Assembly: GCF_019097595.1 (NCBI RefSeq)
Contig: NC_080732.1
Location: 8,652,405 to 8,716,404, forward strand
Length of the DNA: 64,000 bases
Source: Hemibagrus wyckioides
Taxonomy: Eukaryota; Chordata; Actinopteri; Siluriformes; Bagridae
Direction of reading: 5' to 3'
Position 1 is the first letter of the stretch; every line of letters begins with the position of its first letter. The notes beneath the pieces are model-generated. The model searched no databases and was not told the origin of the DNA. It worked only from the letters and a program-made list of their open reading frames with translations. The position numbers were made by a program, and so were the translations under genes. This document shows positions 11,645 to 22,300 of the stretch, piece after piece.

Positions 11645-11925
11645 TTTCATGCCGCTATCTAATCATATGCAGATCATGCAGATACAGGCCAAGAGCTTTA
11701 GATAATGTTCACAACTCCAAAAGGAGAAGTGTGATCTCTGTGTCTTGAACTTTGGCATGGTTGTTGGTGACAGATGGGCTGTTTTGAGTTTTTCAGCATC
11801 ATCTTCTGGGATTTTCACACACAACAGTGTCTAGAGTTTGCACAGAATGGTGTGAAAAACAAAAAACACTGAGTGAACAACAGTTCTGTTAATTAGGTGT
11901 TCCTAATGAAGTTAATGGTGAGAGT
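11645..11925 (+). mobile_element. Non-autonomous Tc1-like element (N-terminal fragment)
   Basis: The plus strand has the 5' segment of a Tc1-like transposase gene: ATCATGCAGATACAGG, TTTGGCATGGTTGTTGGTG (the GMVVG helix-turn-helix region), GGGATTTTCACACACAACAG and TAGAGTTTGCACAGAATGG. It then jumps directly to a right terminus GGTGTTCCTAATGAAG. The middle and 3' coding parts are deleted. The same family is found on the minus strand at 24487-25002 and 38575-38985. Confidence 0.75.
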
Positions 11926-11995
11926 ACACTCACTAAATGAATTAAAACTTAAATACTGTGCTTACCTTTTGGGGGCTTTTTAAGCTCTGACAACA

Positions 11996-12250
11996 GTCAT
12001 GAATGAATCAGCACCTTTCCTGGAAACACTGTGCAAGGCAGGAATGTGTCCTAGATCCAGAACATCACAAGGCACCATGCAGACACATTCACACCTAGGG
12101 CCAATTTAGAGTAACTAATCAACCTAATGGCATTTTTTTTTTGAGACATGGGAAGACACTTGCGCAGAAACTTTACACATATTAACCTGAGCTCAGGATT
12201 TACTCAGAACTCTTGAACCTTGAAGCAGCAATACTATCATGTACAGCTAT
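11996..12250 (-). mobile_element. SINE, nearly full length, diverged
   Basis: Read on the minus strand it has a head with GATAGTATTGCTGCTTCAAG, the body CTGAGCTCAGGTTAATATG, AATGCCATTAGGTTGATTAG, CTAAATTGGCCCTAGGTGTG, and the CATTCATGAC tail. This matches the family of 5949-6236 throughout, with many substitutions and an A-run insertion near 12130. Confidence 0.75.
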
Positions 12251-13965
12251 ATTGTACAGTACATATACTATTATGTACTGTATGCTTTATCAATAAGAGC
12301 CCACAGGACAAGCCCTTATGTTGCACTCTGCTTTCCAAAGTCCTCTAACAGAAGAATCAGTCATTACTTAAAACACTGCTAAGAACCATGAAGAAAAGTG
12401 AAATCACTTATAAAGAGAGGCTGATTTGAACTAATAGGTAACTGCTATTGTTAGATGTGTGTTCATGGCATACATGGACCGTTATTTCACTCCACTCCCT
12501 GAACATCATTTATCTCTTGCACAAAAGCCCTTGTTCTGCTTCTTGAAAAGAAACTAAACAGTGATGAGGTAAAGCGAGGCTGACTGAAAGAAATGGTGAA
12601 GAAAGTTCACGAGGTTGCCATCCATCAGTGCTTTTAATCAAGCCCAACGCGTCTCCATGGGAACTTTGTCTACCAAATAGTCAAGCATGGATTCAACGAT
12701 TGGGTGCCTCCAAGTGCAAGAACAAATAGAGCACAAAATCAAGTTTATTTATAGCCACCTCAAAGTATGGAGACAATTAAAGGACATAGTAAGTCACCTT
12801 TACAATTCAGGCTCTACATTATAATGTTATGTATGAAATTTTAAATGATACAAGGCTGTATTGTTATGTAAATAACTATGGGTAGCTTGTTCTTAAAATT
12901 CCACCAAAATATTCCAAAGTATTGCTTGATTATAAAATATACCAGCTGGGTTCTGTTGCATAACAGGCAACAAGGGAGCAATAGAATCTAAAAATATATG
13001 ATGCATGATATCCATCCAGCATTAAACTATTCTTGTGTGACAGATATAGCAAAAAAGGAAGCTCCAGAACATAAAATTATAAAACAGAAATATTTCATCC
13101 TATTGCTTAGAGATGGTTTTATCAGCAGGGATCTGAGGTCTTAAAGGTTGCTAAGCAGCACAGTTAAAAATTAATGAATTAATTATATAATGCAGGATTG
13201 TGAGGGATTAGAGATCTAAGAACACCAACACCAAGTTTTATCAGCTAATGTCTTTCACACTACTCATTATTTTACTGCGTGTTAACAGGTGATCATTCTA
13301 TTTTTCTACTTCATTTGCACCAGAAGAGAATATATCTGCTGTGCTTCTTTGACAAACGAGGTGAAATTCAAGGTGTGTGACAAGCAGTTCACAGCCACAG
13401 CTGGAAAGCTGTCTGATCGCACAGTGTCAGAGGCAAAAAAAATGTTTTTAGTACCACATATTAAAACCTTGATTTATTCCCAAATACAAACAGTGCTGCA
13501 TCACTTAGCTGGGTAATGATTCTTCCTCAAGGGCAGTGGATGAGGATCTATGACCTATAGGGTCACCCATAGTCTGCGTCCCTGTCCCTGACTCTACAGA
13601 CTTGGCTGTGCTGATCAAGCACACTAGCCTGCTCTGAAACTTCACCTGAAGCTGCTGAGATAGGGGGAATAAGTCAACTGAAATGCTTACGTTAAGGACA
13701 AATTTGTACAGGTGCAGTGAATGCCCCAGAACACAATCCACAGGGAATATGGTAACACAATGCCAGCTACCTTATCCCTGTTCATAAAACTACACACAAC
13801 AAAAAACAATTTAGCTCTTAAGAGATGTCAAAAGTAAGGCAATTGAATATTTCTTATATTTTCTTATAAACTCATTTTATGAAGTGCTTATATCCAAAAT
13901 GCTACCATTAACCGATTGTGAAGTCTGTTCAAGGGGATTTTAGTGGTAAGGTGGTGGACATATCT
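12251..13965. other. Unique sequence, nothing recognised
   Basis: No recognised element or exon. About 12480-12720 has balanced composition and few homopolymers, which would fit unique, possibly constrained DNA, but this is only an impression. Confidence 0.35.
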
Positions 13966-13966
13966 C

Positions 13967-13970
<4 letters not shown>

Positions 13971-13999
<29 letters not shown>
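13971..13999. repeat. (CA)n microsatellite
   Basis: Pure CA run of about 29 bp, immediately next to the 3' tail of the reverse-strand L2 LINE. Confidence 0.95.
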
Positions 14000-14002
<3 letters not shown>

Positions 14003-15830
14003 ACAGAGAATTTAATTCAATTCAATTTATTTGTATAACGCTTTTAACAATGAACATTGTCACAATACAGCTTTACAGGAATATAAAAATTCAGAACACA
14101 CATAATAAAGTGCACCATTTAAATTTATATTTATCGATAATGAACAAGCCACAGGCAATGCAGGCAGGGGAAAACTCCCTGAGATAATATGAGAAAGAAA
14201 CTATGTGAGGATCCTGACTGAATAGGGAACTCATTCTCACCTGGGCAACACTGGATAGGGCAATTATAAAATTGATTTTCAAGTGCAATTGTAAAAGCAG
14301 GAGCTTTTGAACAACTTATGAGAATGAGCATCTGCTTAATTTTTTTATTTATTAGAGATTTAAAATGAATGCCATTCTGCTGAAGCCATCAAATGTTCAA
14401 TGATGAAGTCCTGAGGGCAAAACCGGCATGACAACAGCAATCCAAAGCCAACCTAATGGTCTCCAAGTTTTACCATCCACGGCAATCTCATGTATATCCA
14501 GGCTGTCCATGTGGGGCCATCTTTGGCAGCTGTGAGTGGTCTCCAATGCATCAGAATGGTTCAGGCAGATCTGGAGAGCAGAAGTAGTCAGGACCACTGG
14601 TATCTCAGCAGAAGTAGGTGTAACTCAACAGAGAGAGAGAGAGAGAGAGGCATGTGATCACATAATGGTTAAGGACATTGAATATAATGTTCAGAAAGCA
14701 AGCAGGGACTCTGGCAAGACTAGCTATGACAGCATAATTAAAGGAGAGAGCCATAAAGTGACACAGACATGAGGGCTTCCTGGGACATGAAGTGGCCAGC
14801 AACTCCAACATCAACAAACATGAGTGAATGCATAAGAATGGGGGGCAAGAACATCCAAACATCTGAGTTTACAAAAACACTCTAAGCCCATGAATCTTAC
14901 ATATCTGCTCCTTTTCCAAAGAAAAGAAAATATTCATAAAAGCCTTGACTAAACAAATAGGTTTTTTAAAAAAATAGGATTGTGTCTGAGTCCCATACAC
15001 AAAGAGGAAGGCTGTTCCATAACTGTGAGAAGAGCTGTGTAAAAGAAAACTCTGCCCCCTGCTGTAGCCTTCACTGCTTGAGGTACCAACAAATAGCCTG
15101 CACCTTTTGATCGATGTAGGTGTATGCAGGTCATAAAAAAAACATTTGCTCAGGTACTGGTCAGGCACATAACCATTCAAAAGGTAAGTAGTAGAATTTA
15201 ATATTTAATGCAAAAATTTGTCTGTTAGCCAGTGCTCTGTGGATGAGATAGGAGTGATGTGTCCCTTGTGATCTCCCTTAAGCACCTACTGTAACATCCA
15301 GACTGTAAGGTATTGCAATAATCCAACCTAGAGATAACAAAAGCATTAACTAGTATTTCTGCATTGTGTAGTGACATTCTGTTTCTTATCTTAGCAATAT
15401 TTCTTAAATGAAAGAAGTCTAGCCTAGTGATACTACTATAGTGATACCTACATGGGCTTCAAATGAAAGACTGGAGTCAATAATCACACCAGTAATCACA
15501 TCATGATGAAACAGAAAAGCTATCCAGAGTTACTCTGTGAGCAGAAAGCTTACTTTTGGCTGCCTGCAGTCCTGGTACAAGTACTGGTTCTTCTGTCTTA
15601 TCTGAATTGAGTAGGAGGAAGTTAATGAGCAACCACTGTCTAATATCTGTGAAACATCCTTCAACTTTATTAAGCAGGTACCTATTATTTGGCTTTGCTG
15701 AAACATAGAACTGTATTTCATCAACATAACAGTGGAAGCTAATACAAATAATTTTTCCTAGGGAAAAAACAGTGGACTTAAAACAGGACTTTGAGGAACA
15801 CCAACTTTTCCTTTGGTATCAGCCTACAAC
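14003..15830 (-). mobile_element. L2-like LINE, 3' 1.8 kb including RT remnants
   Basis: Minus strand, 3' end at about 14006 with the AATTGAATTGAATT tail preceded by GTAAAGCTG and GACAATGTTCATTGTTAAAA. Going upstream on the minus strand, the RT ORF is readable in pieces: the motif GVPQ..VL.PLFF near 15770-15810, the catalytic YADD box near 15719-15730 now read as YVDE, a PVLVPGLQAAKSKLS-like block near 15545-15590, the RSKGAGYLLVP block near 15075-15110 and the TAGGRVF block near 15045. Frameshifts separate these blocks. Normal elements of this group carry an endonuclease and a full RT. Here the endonuclease and the first RT motifs are absent, and the catalytic acidic pair is mutated, so it is dead. 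Confidence 0.85.
14630..14650. repeat. (GA)n microsatellite
   Basis: Short GA run inside the reverse-strand L2 LINE remnant, so it arose after that insertion. Confidence 0.9.
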
Positions 15831-15832
15831 AA

Positions 15833-15967
15833 AGTCTTTGGACTTTGGGAGGAAACTGGAGTATAAAGTGTTAAGCCCAGAAGCACAGGGAGAACATGTG
15901 TAGCAGGGTGGAGCCCCCAAGCCTGGAGGTGAGAGACGAATGTGCTTACCACTAAGCCACCATGGCC
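15833..15967 (-). mobile_element. SINE head fragment
   Basis: Minus strand: GGTGGCTTAGTGGTAAGCAC (A-box region), CGTCTCTCACCTCCAGGC, ATGTTCTCCCTGTGCTTC, and CAGTTTCCTCCCAAAGTCC. It is a 5' fragment of a tRNA-derived SINE related to the other copies, directly upstream of the L2 LINE remnant. Confidence 0.75.
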
Positions 15968-16016
15968 ACCCCCGTCCCACACCTCCCAGCAACCCTTGTT
16001 TGTGTGCTACCTAAGA

Positions 16017-16190
16017 TTACCAGTGGTGGCTCAGTGGTAAAGGCTTTGGGCTAGTGCTTGAAATGTTGCTTGTCTATTTGCTACTTTTGGGTTCTTTAAC
16101 GAAACTCTTCACCTTCAACTGTTTGAGTGTATCCTCTCTCAGTTATAAGTCACTTTGGATAAAATAATCTGCCAAATCGTTAAGTGTCCT
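16017..16190 (+). mobile_element. tRNA-derived SINE with L2-like tail
   Basis: Plus strand head CAGTGGTGGCTCAGTGGTAA and AGG, a decayed B-box region, body AACTCTTCACCTTCAACTG, and tail AAGTCACTTTGGATAAAATAATCTGCCAAAT (given in part). It lies head-to-head with the minus-strand SINE at 15833-15967. Confidence 0.75.
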
Positions 16191-19100
16191 GCAATTTCCC
16201 AAGGAGATAACTATTAATCTATTGTCAGATCATTGCCATTTTCTCCCGCAACATGGACCTGCTTTTAAACTGTGGCATATATTTAAACTGGGGACCTACA
16301 GTAGAAGCTGTGAAGCGTGCTGTCCAAATGTGTTTTATATTTTATTAATATTGCTTGCTCACTGAGCTGACTGGAGTCTCGCCATTCTGGTCTTTCTATT
16401 ACAGTATCTTTTTTTGTTACAATACAATATATCACAAGACACATTAGTAGGATATGCCTGCATATAAACACTACTATTTAAAATATATTAGAAGCTCCCA
16501 GATGGTACAGTAGAAAAGCGTTCACCCAATCAGCTGAGACTTATGGTCTTGCACATTTATTCATAGAAATCTGTTTCTTGCATTTTGTTTCCACCTCAGC
16601 CAAGCATTATGGTATTAATGCTGGTATTATTTATTCTGTTATGGTTTTAATACACATTTTTAAAATTTGCATTGTAGGGCTGAATGTAATCCCATACATT
16701 CATCCTGGATCATGGATGCCCAATTCTGAAACAAGAACTGAATTTCTCTTTTGGGTGGAACTGATTTAGGTGAACTGAGTGATGAATTCAGTGAATAATT
16801 TGCTCACAATGAAGAGGACAAAAAGCATGGTATCACTCTCTAATTGTTGAATGAGATAAACGGGTTTTAGAAGGTTCCCCTGATTCCTGACCCATTTCAT
16901 GTCCATTTGATCAGCACAAAGAAGCACTTTCAGTTTTTTTTTTGTCTGATCCCAGGCAGTAAACTGCAGAGGAACTGGTATGATGGACGACCGTAATTTC
17001 TCTTGCTTTTCTCACTGCTGTGGGAGAGATAAGTGAGGTCCTCAGAGGCCTCTGTGCCGATAAAGCTCTGCCAACAGCAAACAGACAAATGCAAAACCAC
17101 AGCAGCAACCGGACAGATACAGGAGCAAGACTGTAGAGAAAGATAACAGAAGTAGACTACACTTTCTCCCACATTAGATATCCAGCCACCTTTGCTGTGA
17201 AAATAGCTGAGAAAATATGAGACTAAAGCACAGAATTTCTCATCAATCGATTGTAGAAGTTCAGAACTATAAGCTAAACTGTTTTATCCAACTATTTTGA
17301 GATGATTGCCAGATTTCCTCATTGGAAGGCTTTCAGACTCAGTCTGTGTGAACAGCAGTGGTCCAACCTAAGTGTTTCACTCAGCATCTTTTGTGGCCAC
17401 AAAAGCTAGTGGAAAATGGGGGAAGAAAGGTATTATAACACAAATTGTTCCTCACATGCTGGACAACAGCCAGAAGCTGCTGATTGCCTTTAAATGCCAG
17501 TCAAAGGGAGACTCGTAATCATTATAGAGGTATTGATCAGCAGTCTGAACACTCTGAAACCTCTTGCGCTTAAAGAACCCACAATGCCAGCCTTTCATAT
17601 GAAATAGGGAACACAGGGGGGGGGCATTTGCCTAAAAATAAGGAATGCACAAAGTGGTGCAGAAATATATCACATTGATTTTGAAAGTAATTTTGACATT
17701 TTTTATTTTAGGCCTAACATCCTAGATAATATAAAAACAATGTTCTGAGCATATATAGCTATTACAGTGATTAATTTATCATAATTTATTTAATTTGTTT
17801 GAGTATTTCACATTAGTCTATATTGATGGCACACAAATGGAGTGTTTTAAAACACACAGTAATTAGCTGCCACTGAAAAGTGGAGCATGATCTGCTTATT
17901 CATTAGTGAGCATGGCCTCTTCACTGAAACACAGTGACCTATGGGCCAGAGGGCTTCTCTAAAAGAACCCTAGCACTGTAGTCTTAATAAATATAAATAC
18001 TGTACTCCTGTTCACTTCTCTAATTATAAGAAAATCATATCGTTCAAATTAGTCATGTTCAAGTGTTTGAGGCACATGAGGACCCAATCGTCAGGAAGGT
18101 ATGAGGATGAGACTGATGCAGTTATAACTGAGACTAATTTTACTACTATTTTTACAATTTCAATATGCCAGCAAAGATCAGGGTCAAAAACACAAACTAG
18201 GACAGCCAAGGCACAAGCAGGATAACCAGGGCTTAGACACAACAGTGAAGGTGTGTGTAAAAGTCCAATATACAGTGCAGGTAATAAACAGTGACAGTTG
18301 AACATGGGATAGGAAGCAGGTGAGTTGAATGTTTAGATCAGTGTAAAAAGGTTATTGATTATGGAAAAGATACTGACAATTACTTTTGTTAATAAAGCTA
18401 TGAATTTGAGATTAAAATGTAGGTTGAAGGAGGGAAGGAAGGAAGAGTCTTTATTAATGTTGCCACTTAAATCTAATTTGCTCCAACCTTATAGATTTTT
18501 ATTCATTCATTCTATGTTGACTGAACTTTAGTTATTAAATAGAATCAAACATTTTACAATTTCTATTGCAACTTCACCTGCTGTAAGGATGGAACAGACC
18601 TCTGCTAAATGTATGCTATGAAGTGCAGTTATATGGCATTAGGTAAGCAGAGTGGCGAAAGCTCTGATATAGAAGTTGAAATTTAATTGGTTTAGTGACC
18701 TAACCCTGTTGCATTGCAGTATTATAATCATATATGGCTAATACTTAATTGCATATTTGACAGGCATCCCAAATGTTTTGGTAGCCCTGAATGGAGTAGC
18801 ATGCAAGTGTGTGTGTGGCAGAGACAGAAAAGCCATGCCCCACAGTCTCTGCATCCAGCACTAACCTTGCACAGTGGCTCTGAGCAATAACAAGTGGTGT
18901 TTTAATCTTCAAGGGTAATTTCAGTCCCAATATAGCCCACTGGTGTGATGCTGTCCTGGGGGAAAATTTGCCCTGGTTTAGTTGAACATAGATTTTTTCA
19001 CCTGACAAGTAACCTAGGATGTTACATATAGGTTACAAAGCAAAAAAAAAAAAAGTATGGGGCTGTCTTGTACAAGCTAAATTACCTTGCACTGATTTCA

Positions 19101-19661
19101 GTTGCAAACTATAGTTCATATCAATGACGATCATTTAAAAGCTATGCTGGATAAACTGTACTTTAGTTGCAACTCACAGTTTGCCTGAAATTTAAGATGG
19201 ATAGGACTGCAGAAGCAAAATAATGCACACTTTTCACATCTATCCTGACACACTCCTGTGAACACAGCTCTCTAATCAAGCTTCCAGAAAACACTGTTGC
19301 CGCTTTAGGTATTGAACAGATGACTGGAACCTCAGTTCAGTACCCAAACCAAGAAACAAGTGAAAGCTCCAATGTGTTTGCACAGTATTATGTTATTAAC
19401 TAGGACAAAAGGTTGTAGTTAAGATCATTTTACAAGTATATGAACTATTACCATTTCATTTGTTATAACCAGACATTCCCCTTACATTTCAGCATCATTT
19501 GGTCTATATTCTTGTACCCTGTTCCAGTAGCACATCGAAAATACATTGTCAGCAGTCATATTATGGATAACAAAGTTTACTGCGAAATACAGCATGTACC
19601 ATGCAAGCATTACAGGCTTAAAAATGAAAAATCACTAAAGCAGCTTCCATTCCATTTTAAA

Positions 19662-19664
<3 letters not shown>
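16191..19664. other. Unique sequence, nothing recognised
   Basis: No recognised exon or element over about 3.5 kb. The parts near 16900-17170 and 17450-17610 have balanced composition and could be constrained non-coding DNA. The stretch near 18170-18345 resembles a dispersed repeat but I cannot assign it. Confidence 0.35.

Positions 19665-19695
<31 letters not shown>
19665..19695. repeat. (TG)n microsatellite
   Basis: Pure TG run of about 31 bp. The translated CVCVCV peptide across it is a repeat artefact. Confidence 0.95.
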
Positions 19696-19696
<1 letters not shown>

Positions 19697-20852
19697 TAGC
19701 TATTTAATAATTATTACATTATTGCCTTTATCATTATTATTTTTTCATCATTAAGATTAAGTATTACCTAAGCTCTAAAGAGAACAGTATAATCTTTATG
19801 GTCCTTTTTTAAGCTCTGTAGCACGTTATGATTGATAAGCCTATTACACCATGCACTTTAGTCTATTTATAATGCAGATGACTTTTTTCTGGTTTGTGTA
19901 TACAAGCAACTGAAAATGGTGAATTAATTATAAGTGCAGTTCTTGAAAAATGCAAACGTGAAACAGTTCTGTGCTGGTATTTCACTGTGCTTTGAAAAGC
20001 TCAGGAGAAGCAATTCACTCCTCAGAAGTAATGCTATTGATTTCTCCTGTGTAGGCAAAGCAGCTTAAGTGTGTCTTAGGTGCCTATGCTATTAGAGAGC
20101 AATCAGGTATTAAATTCCCCTCAAGTCCTCCAATTAGGTGTAATCTTCAACATCCCCTTGAGGAAGAAAGAGCAATTCACTGTCACCTGCTATTCAAGTC
20201 CTGCAGAGTAGAGCAAAGAAGAAATTAATACTCAAAACACTAAACATTATATAATACTATTTAACATTTCACAGGAAACTGTGCAAGAACTACACAGGAT
20301 GCAAGAAGGAGTTAATGAGCAGTTCTTCATTTACACTTATTCGTATTAACCTCTAATAACTGCTAGTTAAATACTCAGTAATTAATTGACTCTTCTTACC
20401 TTCTCTATTATTTAATTCAGTTATTTTAAGTAATAAGAATAAAACTTTTATATTCACAGTTCCTAGTTGTTTTCTCTATATGGATATGAATTTAAACAAT
20501 AAAGCAAAAATGATTGAAGTACTGTGTTGTTCTTCAGTAGGTAATTGAGATGTGGAACAACATGGAAATTTATTACTAATGTTTCTTATTTAGGAGAACA
20601 TTTTTTTTATAATAAAAATATGTTAATGGATCATTTTTTACTCCATTACATTACAACCTTGCAATTTTGTAGGTTATTGATGTTGAGTTTTCTTTTTAGG
20701 CCTTGACTGGCTAAATAGCACAACAGACTGACCATGAGCTCCTCTGACAAGACCTAAAATAACTCATATAACCATTTACATTATAGACACTGAGGCATTA
20801 CAACAGGTTGTGGTATATTAAGGTAGTGGATCCTAGAAGTGGGGCAGAGTGG
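19696..20852. other. Unique sequence, nothing recognised
   Basis: No recognised element. About 19980-20220 has even composition with several ATTA/TAAT-type cores and may be worth a conservation test. Confidence 0.35.
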
Positions 20853-21152
20853 ATGAGTGCTTAGCTTGTTTGATTCGCACTTCCTGGTTTGGAGGTTTGA
20901 TTCCTGACTCTGTCCTCTGTGTGTGGAGTTTGCATGTTCTACCTATTCTTCAGCAGTTTCCTCCACCAGGCCAAAAACATTTATTTTAGGCTGATCAGCA
21001 CCTATAAATTGTGTGTGTAAGTGTGTGTGTTTGTGTGCCCTGTAATGGGTTGGCACAACATCCAGGATGTCACCTGCCTTCTACCCCAAATCCTCAGGGA
21101 TACACTTCAGGCTCCCCTGTAGGATAAGCACTAAAGAAAATGGATGGATGAG
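20853..21152 (+). mobile_element. tRNA-derived SINE, full length, diverged
   Basis: Head GGGGCAGAGTGGATGAGTGC, B-box-like GGTTTGATTCC, then GTGTGGAGTTTGCATGTTCT, CCAAAAACATTTATTTTAGG, GTGTGCCCTGTAATGGGTTG, CATCCAGGATGTCACCTGCC, GGCTCCCCTGTAGGATAAG, and a GGATGGATG tail. The order of blocks is the same as in the SINE at 5949-6236, here with the head retained. No clear target duplication could be read. Confidence 0.75.
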
Positions 21153-21538
21153 ATGTTTGGATCCCCATGAAGAAGGTAAGGCTTAGCTATTGGGAATTAA
21201 TGTTGTTGATAGTTATTATGTGTTATTAAGTGTCATAGTTACATAGTAGTTCTATAGGAGAAATGTGACAATAATTAGCTACTGCTTAAGTATCAATTAC
21301 TTACTGCATAGTTAATAGTGAACGTCCACTAATATACTAATGTACTGTATATGTATCTGAATTGTTCTTTTTTTCTGGAAACATAACCTAGATAAATCTC
21401 AATGCTATTGAGATGTCATTAATGTCATGTCCATTGCTGTTGAAGAATCTTACAACAGGAAAGGGGGAAAACCTTTATTTTGATAGTATGAATGTGATCA
21501 ATAAAGCAATCAGTCACTGTTTCATTAGTGGGATGATT

Positions 21539-21585
21539 AAAGATTCAAGATTCAAAGAACTTTATTAATCCCAAGGGGAAATTCC
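21539..21585 (-). mobile_element. Short LINE/SINE 3' tail fragment
   Basis: AAGATTCAAGATTCAAAG then ACTTTATTAATCCCAAGG and GGAAATTCC on the plus strand. This is a common dispersed terminus in fish (read on the minus strand it ends in ..CTTGAATCTT). Similar short pieces lie at about 29758-29805 and 41880-41912. Clade not assigned. Confidence 0.45.
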
Positions 21586-21799
21586 TTAAATGATAAGTGA
21601 GTATCAAATACTGATTGTTTTAGCAGCGAGTATTAGACCATTAATCGGTCAGTCTGCATCTGTTCTTTCAATCCACTGCTATAAAATGCACTGGATTATG
21701 CAATGGATATTTTTTTCTGCTATAATTTTATACATACATACATATATATTGAATTCTGTAGAGATAGAGAAAGAGGGAAAGAGAGAGAGAACTTATATA

Positions 21800-22117
21800 C
21801 ATCCATCAGCCATAATATTGAGACCACTGACAGGTGATGTGAATAACATCTTGTTACAATGGCACCTGTCAAGGGGTGAGATATATTAAAAATATGAGGT
21901 TTATTATTATATGCTGGCTTGCCCTCCAAATGTTCCAGATCTCAATCTGATCAGAAATCTGTGGGCTGTACTGGACAAACAAATATGATCCATGAAGGTC
22001 CTCACAACTTACAGCACTATAGAGGTCTTGCGGAGTCCATGCCAGACGAGTCAGGGCTGATTTGGTGGCACAAAGGGGCCTACACTATATTAGGCAGGTT
22101 GTTTTAATGATATGGTT

Positions 22118-22121
<4 letters not shown>
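21800..22121 (+). mobile_element. Non-autonomous Tc1-like element (322 bp)
   Basis: Left end CATCCATCAGCCATAATATT, preceded by TA; right end reads TTAATGATATGGTTGGTG, an imperfect inverted copy of the left. The interior contains plus-strand transposase remnants (CTCCAAATGTTCCAGATCTC, then AATCTGATCAGAAATCTGTG) of the same family as the minus-strand relic at 6247-6690. The right-hand TA is replaced by the start of a (GT)n run. No coding capacity. Confidence 0.78.

Positions 22122-22150
<29 letters not shown>
22119..22150. repeat. (GT)n microsatellite
   Basis: Pure GT run that begins exactly at the terminus of the Tc1 MITE. Confidence 0.95.
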
Positions 22151-22151
<1 letters not shown>

Positions 22152-22154
22152 TGG

Positions 22155-22300
22155 ATCTAATTTAATTATATTTTATTTCTATACTGCTTTCAACAATTGA
22201 TTTTTACCATTATCCCAAAACAGCTTTACAGAAAAATATAAATTCTGGTTATAAATTTTAAACGTATAAATTTATCCCTACTATCAAATGATGACAGAGC
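22155..22300 (-). mobile_element. L2-like LINE 3' tail
   Basis: On the plus strand TTTATTTCTATACTGCTTTC, AACAATTGA and AAACAGCTTTACAGAAAAAT mirror the terminal block of the LINE at 14003-15830. Only the untranslated tail remains. Confidence 0.6.
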
